From Muribaculaceae bacterium (GTDB lineage: Bacteria; Bacteroidota; Bacteroidia; Bacteroidales; Muribaculaceae): DNA of 7,424 nt. This document shows positions 1 through 6,927 of the stretch, in pieces (position 1 is the first letter of the stretch; each line of letters begins with the position of its first letter). The DNA lies in the NCBI GenBank assembly GCA_024400895.1, contig JAKSMA010000118.1:1-7424 (forward strand), given 5' to 3'. The notes under the pieces are model-generated. The model was not told where the DNA came from. It did no database searches and saw only the letters and a list, made by a program, of their open reading frames with translations. Position numbers and translations under genes: made by a program.

Positions 1-1581
1 GGCTTTGCAGGAGGCATGTGCGGTGTCGAGTGGCAGTTTTTTTACGCGTGCCACATCCTTGATGGAGTTTGTGGTTGCCATAGCTCCATAGGTGATAATG
101 TGTGCACAGTTCTCATGACCGTATTTGTCCATTACCCATTTCAACACCCATTTGCGTCCGTCGTCGTCGAAGTCGGTATCGATATCAGGAAGATTGACAC
201 GGTCGGGGTTAAGAAAACGTTCGAACAGCAAGTCGTATTTAAGTGGGTCAATTTTTGTGATTCCAAGACAGTAGGCCACGGTAGAACCCGCAGCTGAACC
301 ACGCCCCGGTCCAACAATCACGCCAAGCTCTTTGCGGGCTGCATCAATAAAGTCTGACACGATTAGAAAGTAGCCAGGGAAACCCATGGTCTTCATTACA
401 TGGAGCTCAAAGTCGACCTGCTCCAATACATTTTCAGGGATCGGGTCGCCATAAAGTCTTTTTGCGCCATCATATGCCAACTTTTTCAAGTATTCTGCCT
501 CGAATTTAATGCGGTACACTTTGTCGAAACCGCCAAGAGATTCAATCTTCTTCATCCCTTCCTCGCGAGGAAGCGTGTTGTTGCCTTTTTCATCTGAAGA
601 AAATTCTTTCAAAAGGTCTTCTTCTGAAAATTTCTTTCGAATATCCTCTTCCGTCCCGAATTCAGCAGGGATTGGGAAGTTTGGCATGATTGGACCATGC
701 TCAATATTGTAGATTTCTACTTTGTCTAAAATTTCAAGTGTGTTGGAGAGCGATTCAGGCACATCGGCGAATATCTCGTTCATCTCTTGCTGCGATTTAA
801 GATACTCCTCCTTAGTGTATCTCATTCGATTTGGGTCTTCGTAGTCTGCCCCAGTTCCGATGCAGAGCAAGATGTCGTGTGCTTCAGCATAGTCTCTTTT
901 CTCAAAGTGTACGTCATTGGTACATATGAGTTTAATGCCTTCTCTCTTTGCCATTGGGATGAGCACTTTGTTCACTTCTTCTTGAAGTGTAAAAGTCTCT
1001 CTGTTGGCAATCGCACTTGGGTCTTTAACTTCGTGGCGTTGTAGTTCCAGATAGAAATCGTCGCCAAACACTTCATGATACCATTTGCATGCTTCTTCAG
1101 CTCCTGCTATGTCGCCGGCTAAAATCTTTTTGGGGATTTCGCCACCGATACATGCGGAACAAACGATGAGGTCTTCATGGTATTTTGCTAAATCTTCACG
1201 GTCGGTACGGGCACGGTAATAGAAACCGTCAACCCATGCCCTACTCACCAGTTTAATGAGGTTTTTGTAACCATTGTAGTTCTTTGCCAGAACCAACAAG
1301 TGGTAGTTGCCCTTGGTCTTTTCTTCTTTTTTTCCGGGAGCTACATACATTTCACGACCCAGGATGGGCTTGAATGGCTCGAGGCCTTCTTTTTTGCGTG
1401 TTTTGTTGACTTTTGCACAGTAGTCTGAAAATTCTTTGATACCGTACATCACACCGTGGTCGGTGAGCGCCAACCCTTTCATGCCGTCTTCTATCGCCAA
1501 GTCGACGAGCTTAGGTATTTTGGATTTACCGTCGAGGACGGAGAAATCACTGTGTACATGTAAATGAACAAATGGTTCCAT
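1..1581 (-). CDS. dnaE: DNA polymerase III subunit alpha (N-terminal 527 residues, cut by window edge)
   Basis: This is the replicative DNA polymerase catalytic subunit, which acts in the cytoplasm as part of the polymerase III holoenzyme. The frame is open from the ATG at 1581 to base 1, so only the 5' portion is present. A PHP domain opens the protein (about residues 4-240), with HLHVHS at 6-11, LTDHG at 39-43, GRE at 75-77 and NDVH at 222-225. The polymerase core follows, with GPGRGSAAGS at 424-433 and PDIDTDF at 465-471, which supplies two catalytic aspartates (D466 and D468, matching E. coli D401 and D403 as I recall them). The third catalytic Asp, the fingers, the beta-binding motif and the OB fold lie outside the window. 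Residues about 304-360 are a charged insertion absent from E. coli DnaE and probably typical of the phylum. The start is supported by the usual family N-terminus (FVHLHVHSDFS) and by a promoter just upstream. There is no Shine-Dalgarno sequence. Confidence 0.97.
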   Translation of the reverse strand, partial: MEPFVHLHVHSDFSVLDGKSKIPKLVDLAIEDGMKGLALTDHGVMYGIKEFSDYCAKVNKTRKKEGLEPFKPILGREMYVAPGKKEEKTKGNYHLLVLAKNYNGYKNLIKLVSRAWVDGFYYRARTDREDLAKYHEDLIVCSACIGGEIPKKILAGDIAGAEEACKWYHEVFGDDFYLELQRHEVKDPSAIANRETFTLQEEVNKVLIPMAKREGIKLICTNDVHFEKRDYAEAHDILLCIGTGADYEDPNRMRYTKEEYLKSQQEMNEIFADVPESLSNTLEILDKVEIYNIEHGPIMPNFPIPAEFGTEEDIRKKFSEEDLLKEFSSDEKGNNTLPREEGMKKIESLGGFDKVYRIKFEAEYLKKLAYDGAKRLYGDPIPENVLEQVDFELHVMKTMGFPGYFLIVSDFIDAARKELGVIVGPGRGSAAGSTVAYCLGITKIDPLKYDLLFERFLNPDRVNLPDIDTDFDDDGRKWVLKWVMDKYGHENCAHIITYGAMATTNSIKDVARVKKLPLDTAHASCKA

Positions 1582-1613
1582 AAATATAAAATAATGATTT
1601 AAGTTTAAGCATT

Positions 1614-1645
1614 CAAATTTACACATTATATATCTTCTATTCAAA
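1614..1645 (-). promoter_or_regulatory. Bacteroidales-type promoter of dnaE
   Basis: Read on the minus strand, TTTG at 1645-1642 is followed after 20 bp by TAAATTTG at 1621-1614. This matches the Bacteroidales consensus of TTTG at -33 and TAnnTTTG at -7 exactly in both boxes, with normal spacing. The -7 box ends 32 bases before the dnaE ATG, giving a short AT-rich leader. This is a consensus match only; the transcription start has not been mapped. Confidence 0.7.
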
Positions 1646-1728
1646 ATTTCAGCTTACAACTTATTAACATTCGTGCTTTTTGTGTAGTTAAATATTACTA
1701 ATAAGTGACTGCCGATTTGTGTGTGCGA

Positions 1729-1736
1729 TAAATTTG
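1729..1736 (+). promoter_or_regulatory. Probable -7 box of the metallophosphoesterase promoter
   Basis: TAAATTTG is a perfect TAnnTTTG box ending 30 bases before the ATG at 1767. It is identical to the dnaE -7 box on the other strand of the same intergenic region. No TTTG lies about 20 bp upstream of it. An alternative pairing is TTTG at 1716-1719 with TTATTTTG at 1740-1747, which has 20 bp spacing but one mismatch and would leave a leader of only about a dozen bases. I prefer the perfect box. Confidence 0.5.
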
Positions 1737-1766
1737 CAGTTATTTTGAATAATAAAAGTTCAATCT

Positions 1767-2858
1767 ATGAAATTCGGATTAATCCTCTTTCTGTTAGGGC
1801 AAGCTTATGTCTCGTGGCGAACATTCAAAATTTTGCCTTTTCTTTTTTGGGGGAAAGTTCTGGTTGTGGTTTTGATGCTTTTGGCTCTTCTGTCGCTTGT
1901 TTGGCGATTTGTTAGGATGTTCCAAGGTGTTTCCAGTCTTCAGTTTGACACGTTTCTTTATAATGTGGGCACGTCATGGCTCATAGTGATGCTTTATTTG
2001 CTGTTGGCTTTTCTTGTGATGGATGTGGGAGTGCTTTTGCATTTGATTCCCAAAGGATTCAATCATGATTCAGCTAAAGCGTCATTGGTAGTGTTTGGTG
2101 TAGTCTTTGCTCTAATGGCATATGGATATCTGCATTACGATTCTAAGAATAAGGTGGAATTAGCAGTGACCACGACGAAGGTGCTCCCAAAACCGCTTAA
2201 GGTGGTGATGATTAGTGATGTGCATCTTGGTTACCATATTAAGAAAAAGGAATTTTCTGAATGGGTGGATTTGATAAATGCTGAGCAACCTGATTTCGTT
2301 TTGATTGCGGGTGATATAGTCGATATCAGTATCTTGCCTATCAAGGAGCAGCATTTAGAAGAGGAATTTAAGAGGTTGAAAGCTCCTGTGTATGCTTGCT
2401 TTGGCAACCATGAGTATATCAGTGGCAAAGCCGATGCTGAGAAATTTTATAAATCAGCGGGTATCCACCTCTTGAAAGATAGTGTAGCAGCGTTCGCTGG
2501 AGTGAATATTGTGGGGCGTGACGACAGAATGAATGGGCATCGTGCCACCTTACATTCACTGATGCAGAAGGTTGACAAAGACCAATTCACGATATTGATT
2601 GATCACCAGCCGTATCATCTTGAACAGGCGGAGCGAGAAGGCGTTGATTTCCAGTTTAGTGGACACACCCACGAAGGGCAAGTTTGGCCAATCAGTTTGA
2701 TTACGGGTGCTATGTATGAGAAAGACCACGGAAGTCACCAGAGAGGCAACACACAATACTACATTAGCTCGGGTATTGGTATCTGGGGTGGCAAGTTCCG
2801 CATCGGGACAAGTTCAGAATATGTAGTGGCAACGATTACTTCTTCAAAGAAAAACTAA
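1767..2858 (+). CDS. Membrane-anchored metallophosphoesterase (YkuE/YaeI-like)
   Basis: A predicted metal-dependent phosphoesterase of 363 residues. The N-terminal 125 residues hold about four hydrophobic segments (roughly 3-20, 28-48, 68-94 and 105-122). The catalytic domain (about 143-360) carries the calcineurin-like motifs in order: SDVHLG (D151, H153), AGDIVD (D183), FGNHE (N214, H215), DHQP (H280) and GHTHEGQ (H300, H302). All the usual dimetal ligands appear present, so it should be active. The side of the membrane on which the domain lies was not worked out. YkuE- and YaeI-type relatives act on lipid-linked phosphates such as UDP-diacylglucosamine; this substrate is only a possibility here, and other phosphoesters are equally open. 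The gene is monocistronic, reads away from dnaE and ends tail to tail against the CBM9-like gene. The ATG at 1767 is chosen because the hydrophobic segment follows at once and a promoter box lies 30 bases upstream. Confidence 0.9.
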   Translation: MKFGLILFLLGQAYVSWRTFKILPFLFWGKVLVVVLMLLALLSLVWRFVRMFQGVSSLQFDTFLYNVGTSWLIVMLYLLLAFLVMDVGVLLHLIPKGFNHDSAKASLVVFGVVFALMAYGYLHYDSKNKVELAVTTTKVLPKPLKVVMISDVHLGYHIKKKEFSEWVDLINAEQPDFVLIAGDIVDISILPIKEQHLEEEFKRLKAPVYACFGNHEYISGKADAEKFYKSAGIHLLKDSVAAFAGVNIVGRDDRMNGHRATLHSLMQKVDKDQFTILIDHQPYHLEQAEREGVDFQFSGHTHEGQVWPISLITGAMYEKDHGSHQRGNTQYYISSGIGIWGGKFRIGTSSEYVVATITSSKKN

Positions 2859-3505
2859 TCAAAGTAGATTTTTCCGAAAAAATCGGGAAGGTGAAAATTA
2901 GGTTTGTCCGATTTTATCGGAGCCCAAGATAAATAGTGTGGATGCTCAGCCTTTCCCGCGCATTTGTAGAAGTTTCCGAAAAGGTGCGAAAGGTTTCCGC
3001 TGTCGTTTAATTTGATTAGGGTGCGAGGTATCGCCACAGTTAATGTCCAGATGTGAATTCCCTTCTTTTCTCCAAATGTCACATTGCCGAGAGAAGCATA
3101 GCGCTTGATTGATGCGATTTCGCTGTCGTTTAGGCGTATGGCATTAGGACGAGTTTCTCTGTGGCTTGCATTTACAGCACCAATGCAATTGAATTCAAAA
3201 TTCCAGTATTCTTTGCTGTTGGGCGTTTTCAAGAAAAATTCAACGCAACTATCGTCGGCTACAGGACTTAAATTCTTTTCGTTCATGGCGCGCAATCCAT
3301 TTTCTCTTACGATGAAATGGACATAAATATATTGCTTCGAGTATGCCCCAGCCACCATGCAAATGGGCTGATAACTCGCGACCTCGGGCCAATTTACGGA
3401 TTGAATGGCGGATTTCGGAAAATTATTCTCGATATACACTCCACAGTCTTGCATGTTTAGATTGTCGAGAGCGTCGCAACGATAGAAATGGATGGAATTT
3501 TGCAT
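2855..3505 (-). CDS. CBM9-like (DOMON-type) carbohydrate-binding-module protein
   Basis: A 216-residue protein that appears to be a single CBM9-like beta-sandwich, the stand-alone type seen in Bacteroidota. Recognisable features are NWPEV at 38-42, RENGLRA at 67-73, DDSCVEFF at 84-91, YWNFEFN at 100-106, IHIWTLTVAIP at 150-160, GNFYKC at 177-182, HYLSWAPI at 190-197 and a C-terminal FHLPDFFGKI. CBM9 modules bind sugar ends in secreted xylanases, but this protein has no signal peptide or catalytic domain, so a cytoplasmic location and an unknown ligand are inferred. I start it at the ATG at 3505, 5 bp after the exporter stop. The frame stays open upstream to a start at 3598, but those 31 extra residues lie inside the exporter gene and do not resemble the family. 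Its TAG stop (2857-2855) overlaps the convergent metallophosphoesterase stop. It is probably co-transcribed and translationally coupled with the exporter. Confidence 0.8.
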   Translation of the reverse strand: MQNSIHFYRCDALDNLNMQDCGVYIENNFPKSAIQSVNWPEVASYQPICMVAGAYSKQYIYVHFIVRENGLRAMNEKNLSPVADDSCVEFFLKTPNSKEYWNFEFNCIGAVNASHRETRPNAIRLNDSEIASIKRYASLGNVTFGEKKGIHIWTLTVAIPRTLIKLNDSGNLSHLFGNFYKCAGKAEHPHYLSWAPIKSDKPNFHLPDFFGKIYFD

Positions 3506-3510
3506 AAGGG

Positions 3511-4152
3511 TTAGTTGATATAATGCATCAAACCGGTGACAAGGCCATATACAGAAAGAATGAGGATGATAATACCTATCACAATATTGATTACCCACAT
3601 ACTTCTAATGTTGAAATGTGACCTCACGGCATTCACTAAGAATGTGATAAGAGTCCACCATACGATAGCCCCTACGAGGATGAATCCATAGCCAATGATG
3701 ATGAGCGGCCAAGGCATTTCTGTGGAAGGAAAGCCGAATCGTGCAAAAAGTGGAATGATGAGAAATACAAGAAGTGGGTTCGACAAGGTCAGTAGGAATC
3801 CTGTCCCCATTTCCTGATAGTGATTTTCTTTCTTGTCGGAGGTGTCCTTGATTTCTTTCGCGGGGTTTCTTTTTATAAGGAAAACGCCGAATACAAGAAG
3901 GATAACACTGCCGAAAATTTGCAGGGGAGCTTGGTTAGCTTCAATTACTTTGTTGACAAACGACATACCCATACCAGTGAGCAAGCAATAAAGCAAGTCG
4001 GAAATAGCTGCGCCAAGCCCTGTCCACCAGCCTGCTTCACGCCCTTTGTTCAGGGTGCGTTGCACGCAAAGTATTCCAATTGGGCCCATCGGCGCGGAAA
4101 GAATCACGCCGATAGCGAAACAACCTAATATTGTAGATATGAGTAATTCCAT
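3511..4152 (-). CDS. LysE/RhtB-family transporter
   Basis: A 213-residue inner-membrane protein of the LysE/RhtB superfamily, whose characterised members export amino acids or related small molecules. About six hydrophobic segments are visible: 5-30, 43-65, 76-94, 117-137, 148-173 and 185-206. The signature APMGPIGILCVQRTLNKG (20-37) after the first segment, followed by GLGAAISDLLYC (45-56), is the conserved N-terminal half of the family, and TLSNPLLVFL (122-131) is the conserved second-half element. A lysine-rich loop at 95-112 separates the halves. The substrate cannot be assigned; such genes in this phylum are usually annotated only to family level. It heads a two-gene unit with the CBM9-like gene. 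The ATG at 4152 fits the family N-terminus and lies 26 bases after a good -7 box. Confidence 0.88.
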   Translation of the reverse strand: MELLISTILGCFAIGVILSAPMGPIGILCVQRTLNKGREAGWWTGLGAAISDLLYCLLTGMGMSFVNKVIEANQAPLQIFGSVILLVFGVFLIKRNPAKEIKDTSDKKENHYQEMGTGFLLTLSNPLLVFLIIPLFARFGFPSTEMPWPLIIIGYGFILVGAIVWWTLITFLVNAVRSHFNIRSMWVINIVIGIIILILSVYGLVTGLMHYIN

Positions 4153-4178
4153 TTGTTTGCCGCATAAAATGCAGTTTG

Positions 4179-4210
4179 CAAAGTTAATTAAAAAAAATTA
4201 AAAAATCACA
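4179..4210 (-). promoter_or_regulatory. Bacteroidales-type promoter of the exporter/CBM9-like unit
   Basis: On the minus strand, TAACTTTG at 4186-4179 is a perfect TAnnTTTG box, preceded after 20 bp by TGTG at 4210-4207, three of four bases of the TTTG -33 element. The spacer is almost pure A/T. The box ends 26 bases before the exporter ATG. The box and its flanks are a 10-base match to the divergent box at 4272-4281. Confidence 0.6.
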
Positions 4211-4272
4211 CTTTTTTATGGTGTTGATATGAATTAGAACCCCATTTAATCGTTTTTTTTCGCCATTTTCTT

Positions 4273-4280
4273 TAACTTTG
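4273..4280 (+). promoter_or_regulatory. Probable -7 box of the exported-protein promoter
   Basis: TAACTTTG is a perfect TAnnTTTG box ending 23 bases before the ATG at 4304. No clear TTTG sits 19-23 bp upstream, so the -33 element is weak or absent. The distance from box to start codon agrees with the other three promoters in this window (23-32 bases), which supports the assignment. Confidence 0.5.
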
Positions 4281-4303
4281 CGGAGATATCACAGTTAAAT
4301 CTT

Positions 4304-5359
4304 ATGTGCAGGCTTTTTGTATTATTAATATTTGTCCTACTTTTTGGTCATCGATGCGTTGCTGAAACGGTTTCGTTTTACAACACTGTGTATAATTCCT
4401 TTCTGGATTTTTCGATAAATGATCAAGTGAAAGAAAACGGGCAATCGTTATGTGTTAAAAACTCCAGCGACACTACGATGCTTGTGTTGAACAAACGAAC
4501 TGTAAGTGAAAGTGAGTATAGATTCCTGGTGAGATTTTCAAATGCGAAATCTAAGAAAAATCACCACTCCCCTGCCGCTTGTGGTTTGGTGTTGTTCTAT
4601 AAAAATCCGGCAGATTACATGCTACTTGAGTTGGCTCCCTACAATACGTATCCTTTTGATGAAATGCGTGATGAACGATTGGCAAAAGTTGCTTTGTATA
4701 AGGTGACAGGAAGTAAAAAAGAGAAAGTTAACGAACACGTTGTGTCCACTGGTATTAACCTTTATGATGGACTGAATATTTTGTGCGTTGAAGTCTCGCA
4801 ATGTTCTGTCAATGTTTTTGTAGGGGATAAAAATCTTAACAAGTTGTTTAGTGCCGACATTCCTTTACGTCGAGGCGCTGATGCAATGGGACTGGCAGTG
4901 GAGCCTAATGGTGAAATGCTTGTAGAACGTACAATGCTTTCTTATGATAGGAAAGAGACCGTTAAGAACCAAACAGATTGGACTATTGCTAAACTTGATG
5001 CGTATTTTGAAAATTCAAGAAACCCGTTTGAAGGCTACTGGGAATACCTTGACAGAGATATGGACGATGATATCGCTCGTCTGGGTGGACGGTATAAAGT
5101 TGCTTTAGTTGATAACGGAAATGGTTTTGATGTTGTCTATGTTTCTGGCGCTCAAGTTAAAAAGAGTGAGTGGCGTGAAGGTATGCTTAAAGGACGGCTT
5201 ACGAAAACTATTTTCACTGACAACTATAATGCCTACTGGATAGATTCCACTTTTCGCCCTATTGAAGAGGATGTGAACGGCTTTTTTGAAAGTGGAGTGA
5301 TACTGAACATGTCGTTCCCTGTCTATAAATCTCAAATCCGTTTCTCCAAAGTACTCTGA
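4304..5359 (+). CDS. Exported two-domain protein of unknown function
   Basis: I cannot name this 351-residue protein. Residues 1-20 form a signal peptide: a hydrophobic run LFVLLIFVLLF, then a probable signal peptidase I site after CVA. Cys18 does not sit in a lipobox, so a lipoprotein is unlikely. Residues about 25-215 alternate short beta strands and turns, with GLVLFYKNPADYMLLEL at 94-110 and NILCVEVSQCSVNVFVGD at 158-175. This resembles a concanavalin/LamG-like sandwich, but only by pattern. After a polar linker (about 216-240), residues 241-351 form a compact beta-rich module beginning NPFEGYWEYLDRD and continuing GGRYKVALVD, GFDVVYVSGA, GMLKGRLT and FPVYKSQIRFSKV, which looks like a small lipocalin-like barrel. 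Four cysteines remain after cleavage (50, 93, 161, 167). A location in the periplasm or cell envelope is inferred. It is monocistronic, with a terminator 12 bp after the stop. No catalytic motif is evident. Confidence 0.85.
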   Translation: MCRLFVLLIFVLLFGHRCVAETVSFYNTVYNSFLDFSINDQVKENGQSLCVKNSSDTTMLVLNKRTVSESEYRFLVRFSNAKSKKNHHSPAACGLVLFYKNPADYMLLELAPYNTYPFDEMRDERLAKVALYKVTGSKKEKVNEHVVSTGINLYDGLNILCVEVSQCSVNVFVGDKNLNKLFSADIPLRRGADAMGLAVEPNGEMLVERTMLSYDRKETVKNQTDWTIAKLDAYFENSRNPFEGYWEYLDRDMDDDIARLGGRYKVALVDNGNGFDVVYVSGAQVKKSEWREGMLKGRLTKTIFTDNYNAYWIDSTFRPIEEDVNGFFESGVILNMSFPVYKSQIRFSKVL

Positions 5360-5370
5360 TGGTATTAGAA

Positions 5371-5407
5371 AAAGGCATCGGTCAAATGTTGATTGACCGA
5401 TGCCTTT
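5371..5407. terminator. Bidirectional intrinsic terminator between the exported-protein gene and proS
   Basis: A perfect 15-bp inverted repeat (arms 5371-5385 and 5393-5407, AAAGGCATCGGTCAA and its complement) encloses a 7-base loop. It lies between two convergent genes. On the minus strand the stem runs directly into five Us, so it is a good terminator for proS. On the plus strand the stem ends in only three Us followed by GA, so termination of the upstream gene may be weaker. It begins 12 bp after one stop and ends 21 bp before the other. Confidence 0.9.
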
Positions 5408-5428
5408 GATGTTTGTGAATTGACCAAA

Positions 5429-6910
5429 TTAATAGTTACGAGCGAAGATTACGCGGCGCTTGCTTGGCTTGCCAGTGTAAACGCACTTGCCTTCTTCTTC
5501 CTCACCGTCCAATGGAATGCAACGAATAGTGGCTTTGGTCTCTTCCTTGATTTTTTCTTCTGTTTCGGTTGTTCCGTCCCAGTGTGCGAGAATGAAACCA
5601 CCCTTTTCAATCTGATCTTTGAATTCTTCCCAAGTGTCAACCTTACTGGTCATTTCCAGACGGTGATTCAACGCCTTGGTGTAGATGTTTTCTTGGATTT
5701 TGTCAAGAAGATCCACTACATAGTCTTCTATGCCTTCGATTGATACAGTTCCCTTTCCACGTGTATCGCGACGCATCACTTCGATTGTGCCGTTTTCAAT
5801 GTCGCGCGCGCCAAGCACGAGGCGTACAGGCACGCCCTTGAGTTCATAGTCCGCGAATTTGAAGCCTGGACGCTTGTTGTCGGCATTGTCGTATTTCACT
5901 GAAATACCTTGCTTCTTCAAGTTCTCCACGATAGGAGCAACCTTAGCGTTGACAGTGTCGAGTTGTTCTTGGCTGCGGTAAATAGGAACGATAACCACTT
6001 GGATTGGGGCTAACTTTGGAGGGAGCACCAAACCGTTGTCGTCGCTGTGAGTCATGATAAGGGCGCCCATCAGGCGAGTAGACACACCCCATGAAGTTGC
6101 CCAAACATAATCAAGCTTGTTTTCGTTGTTGATAAACTTCACATCAAATGCTTTTGCGAAGTTTTGGCCGAGGAAGTGTGAAGTTCCGCTTTGGAGAGCC
6201 TTGCCATCTTGCATCATTGCTTCAATGGTGTAGGTTTCAAGAGCACCAGCAAAGCGTTCGTTAGCAGTTTTTACGCCCTTCACTACAGGCACTGCCATGT
6301 ATTTTTCAGCGAAGTCGCCATATACATTAAGCATTTCAATAGCCTTTTCTTGGGCTTCTTCCTTAGTGGCATGAGCGGTGTGGCCTTCTTGCCAGAGGAA
6401 CTCAGCGGTGCGGAGGAAAAGACGGGTACGCATTTCCCAACGGAACACATTTGCCCATTGGTTGACGAGCAATGGGAGGTCGCGGTAAGAATTAATCCAG
6501 TTGCGGTAGGTGTTCCAGATGATGGTTTCACTTGTGGGGCGAATAATAAGTTCTTCCTCCAAACGAGCTTCAGGATCGACAACAACGCCTTGTCCGTCAG
6601 GATTGTTTTTCAAGCGATAGTGAGTGACGACTGCACATTCTTTTGCAAAACCTTCTACGTGATCAGCTTCCTTGCTGAGGAATGATTTTGGAATAAGCAA
6701 TGGGAAATAAGCATTTTGCACACCTGTTTCTTTAAACATTGAATCGAGTTGGTGTTGCATCTTTTCCCAGATTGCGTAACCATAAGGCTTGATAACCATA
6801 CAACCGCGAACTGCAGATTGCTCTGCAAGGTCGGCTTTGATTACAAGCTCATTATACCATTGAGAGTAATTGTCGGCTCTCTTGGTCAAATCTTTTAATT
6901 CTTTTGCCAT
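5429..6910 (-). CDS. proS: Proline--tRNA ligase, archaeal/eukaryotic-type
   Basis: Class II aminoacyl-tRNA synthetase that charges tRNA-Pro with proline in the cytoplasm. At 493 residues it is the short form without the INS editing domain found in E. coli ProRS. The catalytic core carries RPTSE (124-128), motif 2 from [20 protein letters not shown] (157-176) to [15 protein letters not shown] (241-251) and the motif 3 region [20 protein letters not shown] (275-294). The anticodon-binding domain spans about 302-405, with [19 protein letters not shown] at 345-363. The C-terminal domain (about 420-493) ends in tyrosine, as is usual for this type. Of the four cysteines that bind zinc in the archaeal type, only C464 and C476 are seen. 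The start at 6910 gives the normal family N-terminus ([20 protein letters not shown]). There is no Shine-Dalgarno sequence. It lies 17 bp downstream of the OmpA-like gene and is probably co-transcribed with it, ending at the hairpin at 5371-5407. Confidence 0.97.
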   Translation of the reverse strand: MAKELKDLTKRADNYSQWYNELVIKADLAEQSAVRGCMVIKPYGYAIWEKMQHQLDSMFKETGVQNAYFPLLIPKSFLSKEADHVEGFAKECAVVTHYRLKNNPDGQGVVVDPEARLEEELIIRPTSETIIWNTYRNWINSYRDLPLLVNQWANVFRWEMRTRLFLRTAEFLWQEGHTAHATKEEAQEKAIEMLNVYGDFAEKYMAVPVVKGVKTANERFAGALETYTIEAMMQDGKALQSGTSHFLGQNFAKAFDVKFINNENKLDYVWATSWGVSTRLMGALIMTHSDDNGLVLPPKLAPIQVVIVPIYRSQEQLDTVNAKVAPIVENLKKQGISVKYDNADNKRPGFKFADYELKGVPVRLVLGARDIENGTIEVMRRDTRGKGTVSIEGIEDYVVDLLDKIQENIYTKALNHRLEMTSKVDTWEEFKDQIEKGGFILAHWDGTTETEEKIKEETKATIRCIPLDGEEEEGKCVYTGKPSKRRVIFARNY

Positions 6911-6927
6911 TTTTTATAATTATGTTA

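Noticed and set aside
1582..1766. Possible small RNA or leader peptide in the dnaE intergenic region
   Set aside because: The 185 bp are AT-rich and filled by two promoters. No stable hairpin with a U-tract and no short frame with a convincing start was seen.
2867..2884. Small hairpin GATTTTT-CCGA-AAAAATC near the convergent stops
   Set aside because: The stem is 7 bp and nearly all A/T, and it sits inside the coding end of the CBM9-like gene. It is too weak to call a terminator.
3506..3598. N-terminal extension of the CBM9-like gene to a start at 3598
   Set aside because: The extra 31 residues lie wholly within the exporter coding sequence, have no family resemblance and are not a signal peptide. 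The ATG at 3505, 5 bp after the exporter stop, is the natural start.
3820..4128. Plus-strand open frame opposite the exporter gene
   Set aside because: It is antisense to a well-supported membrane protein and shows no family features.
6191..6685. Plus-strand open frame of 164 codons opposite proS
   Set aside because: It lies entirely antisense to a clearly identified proS, and its translation has no recognisable domain. It is explained by the codon pattern of proS.
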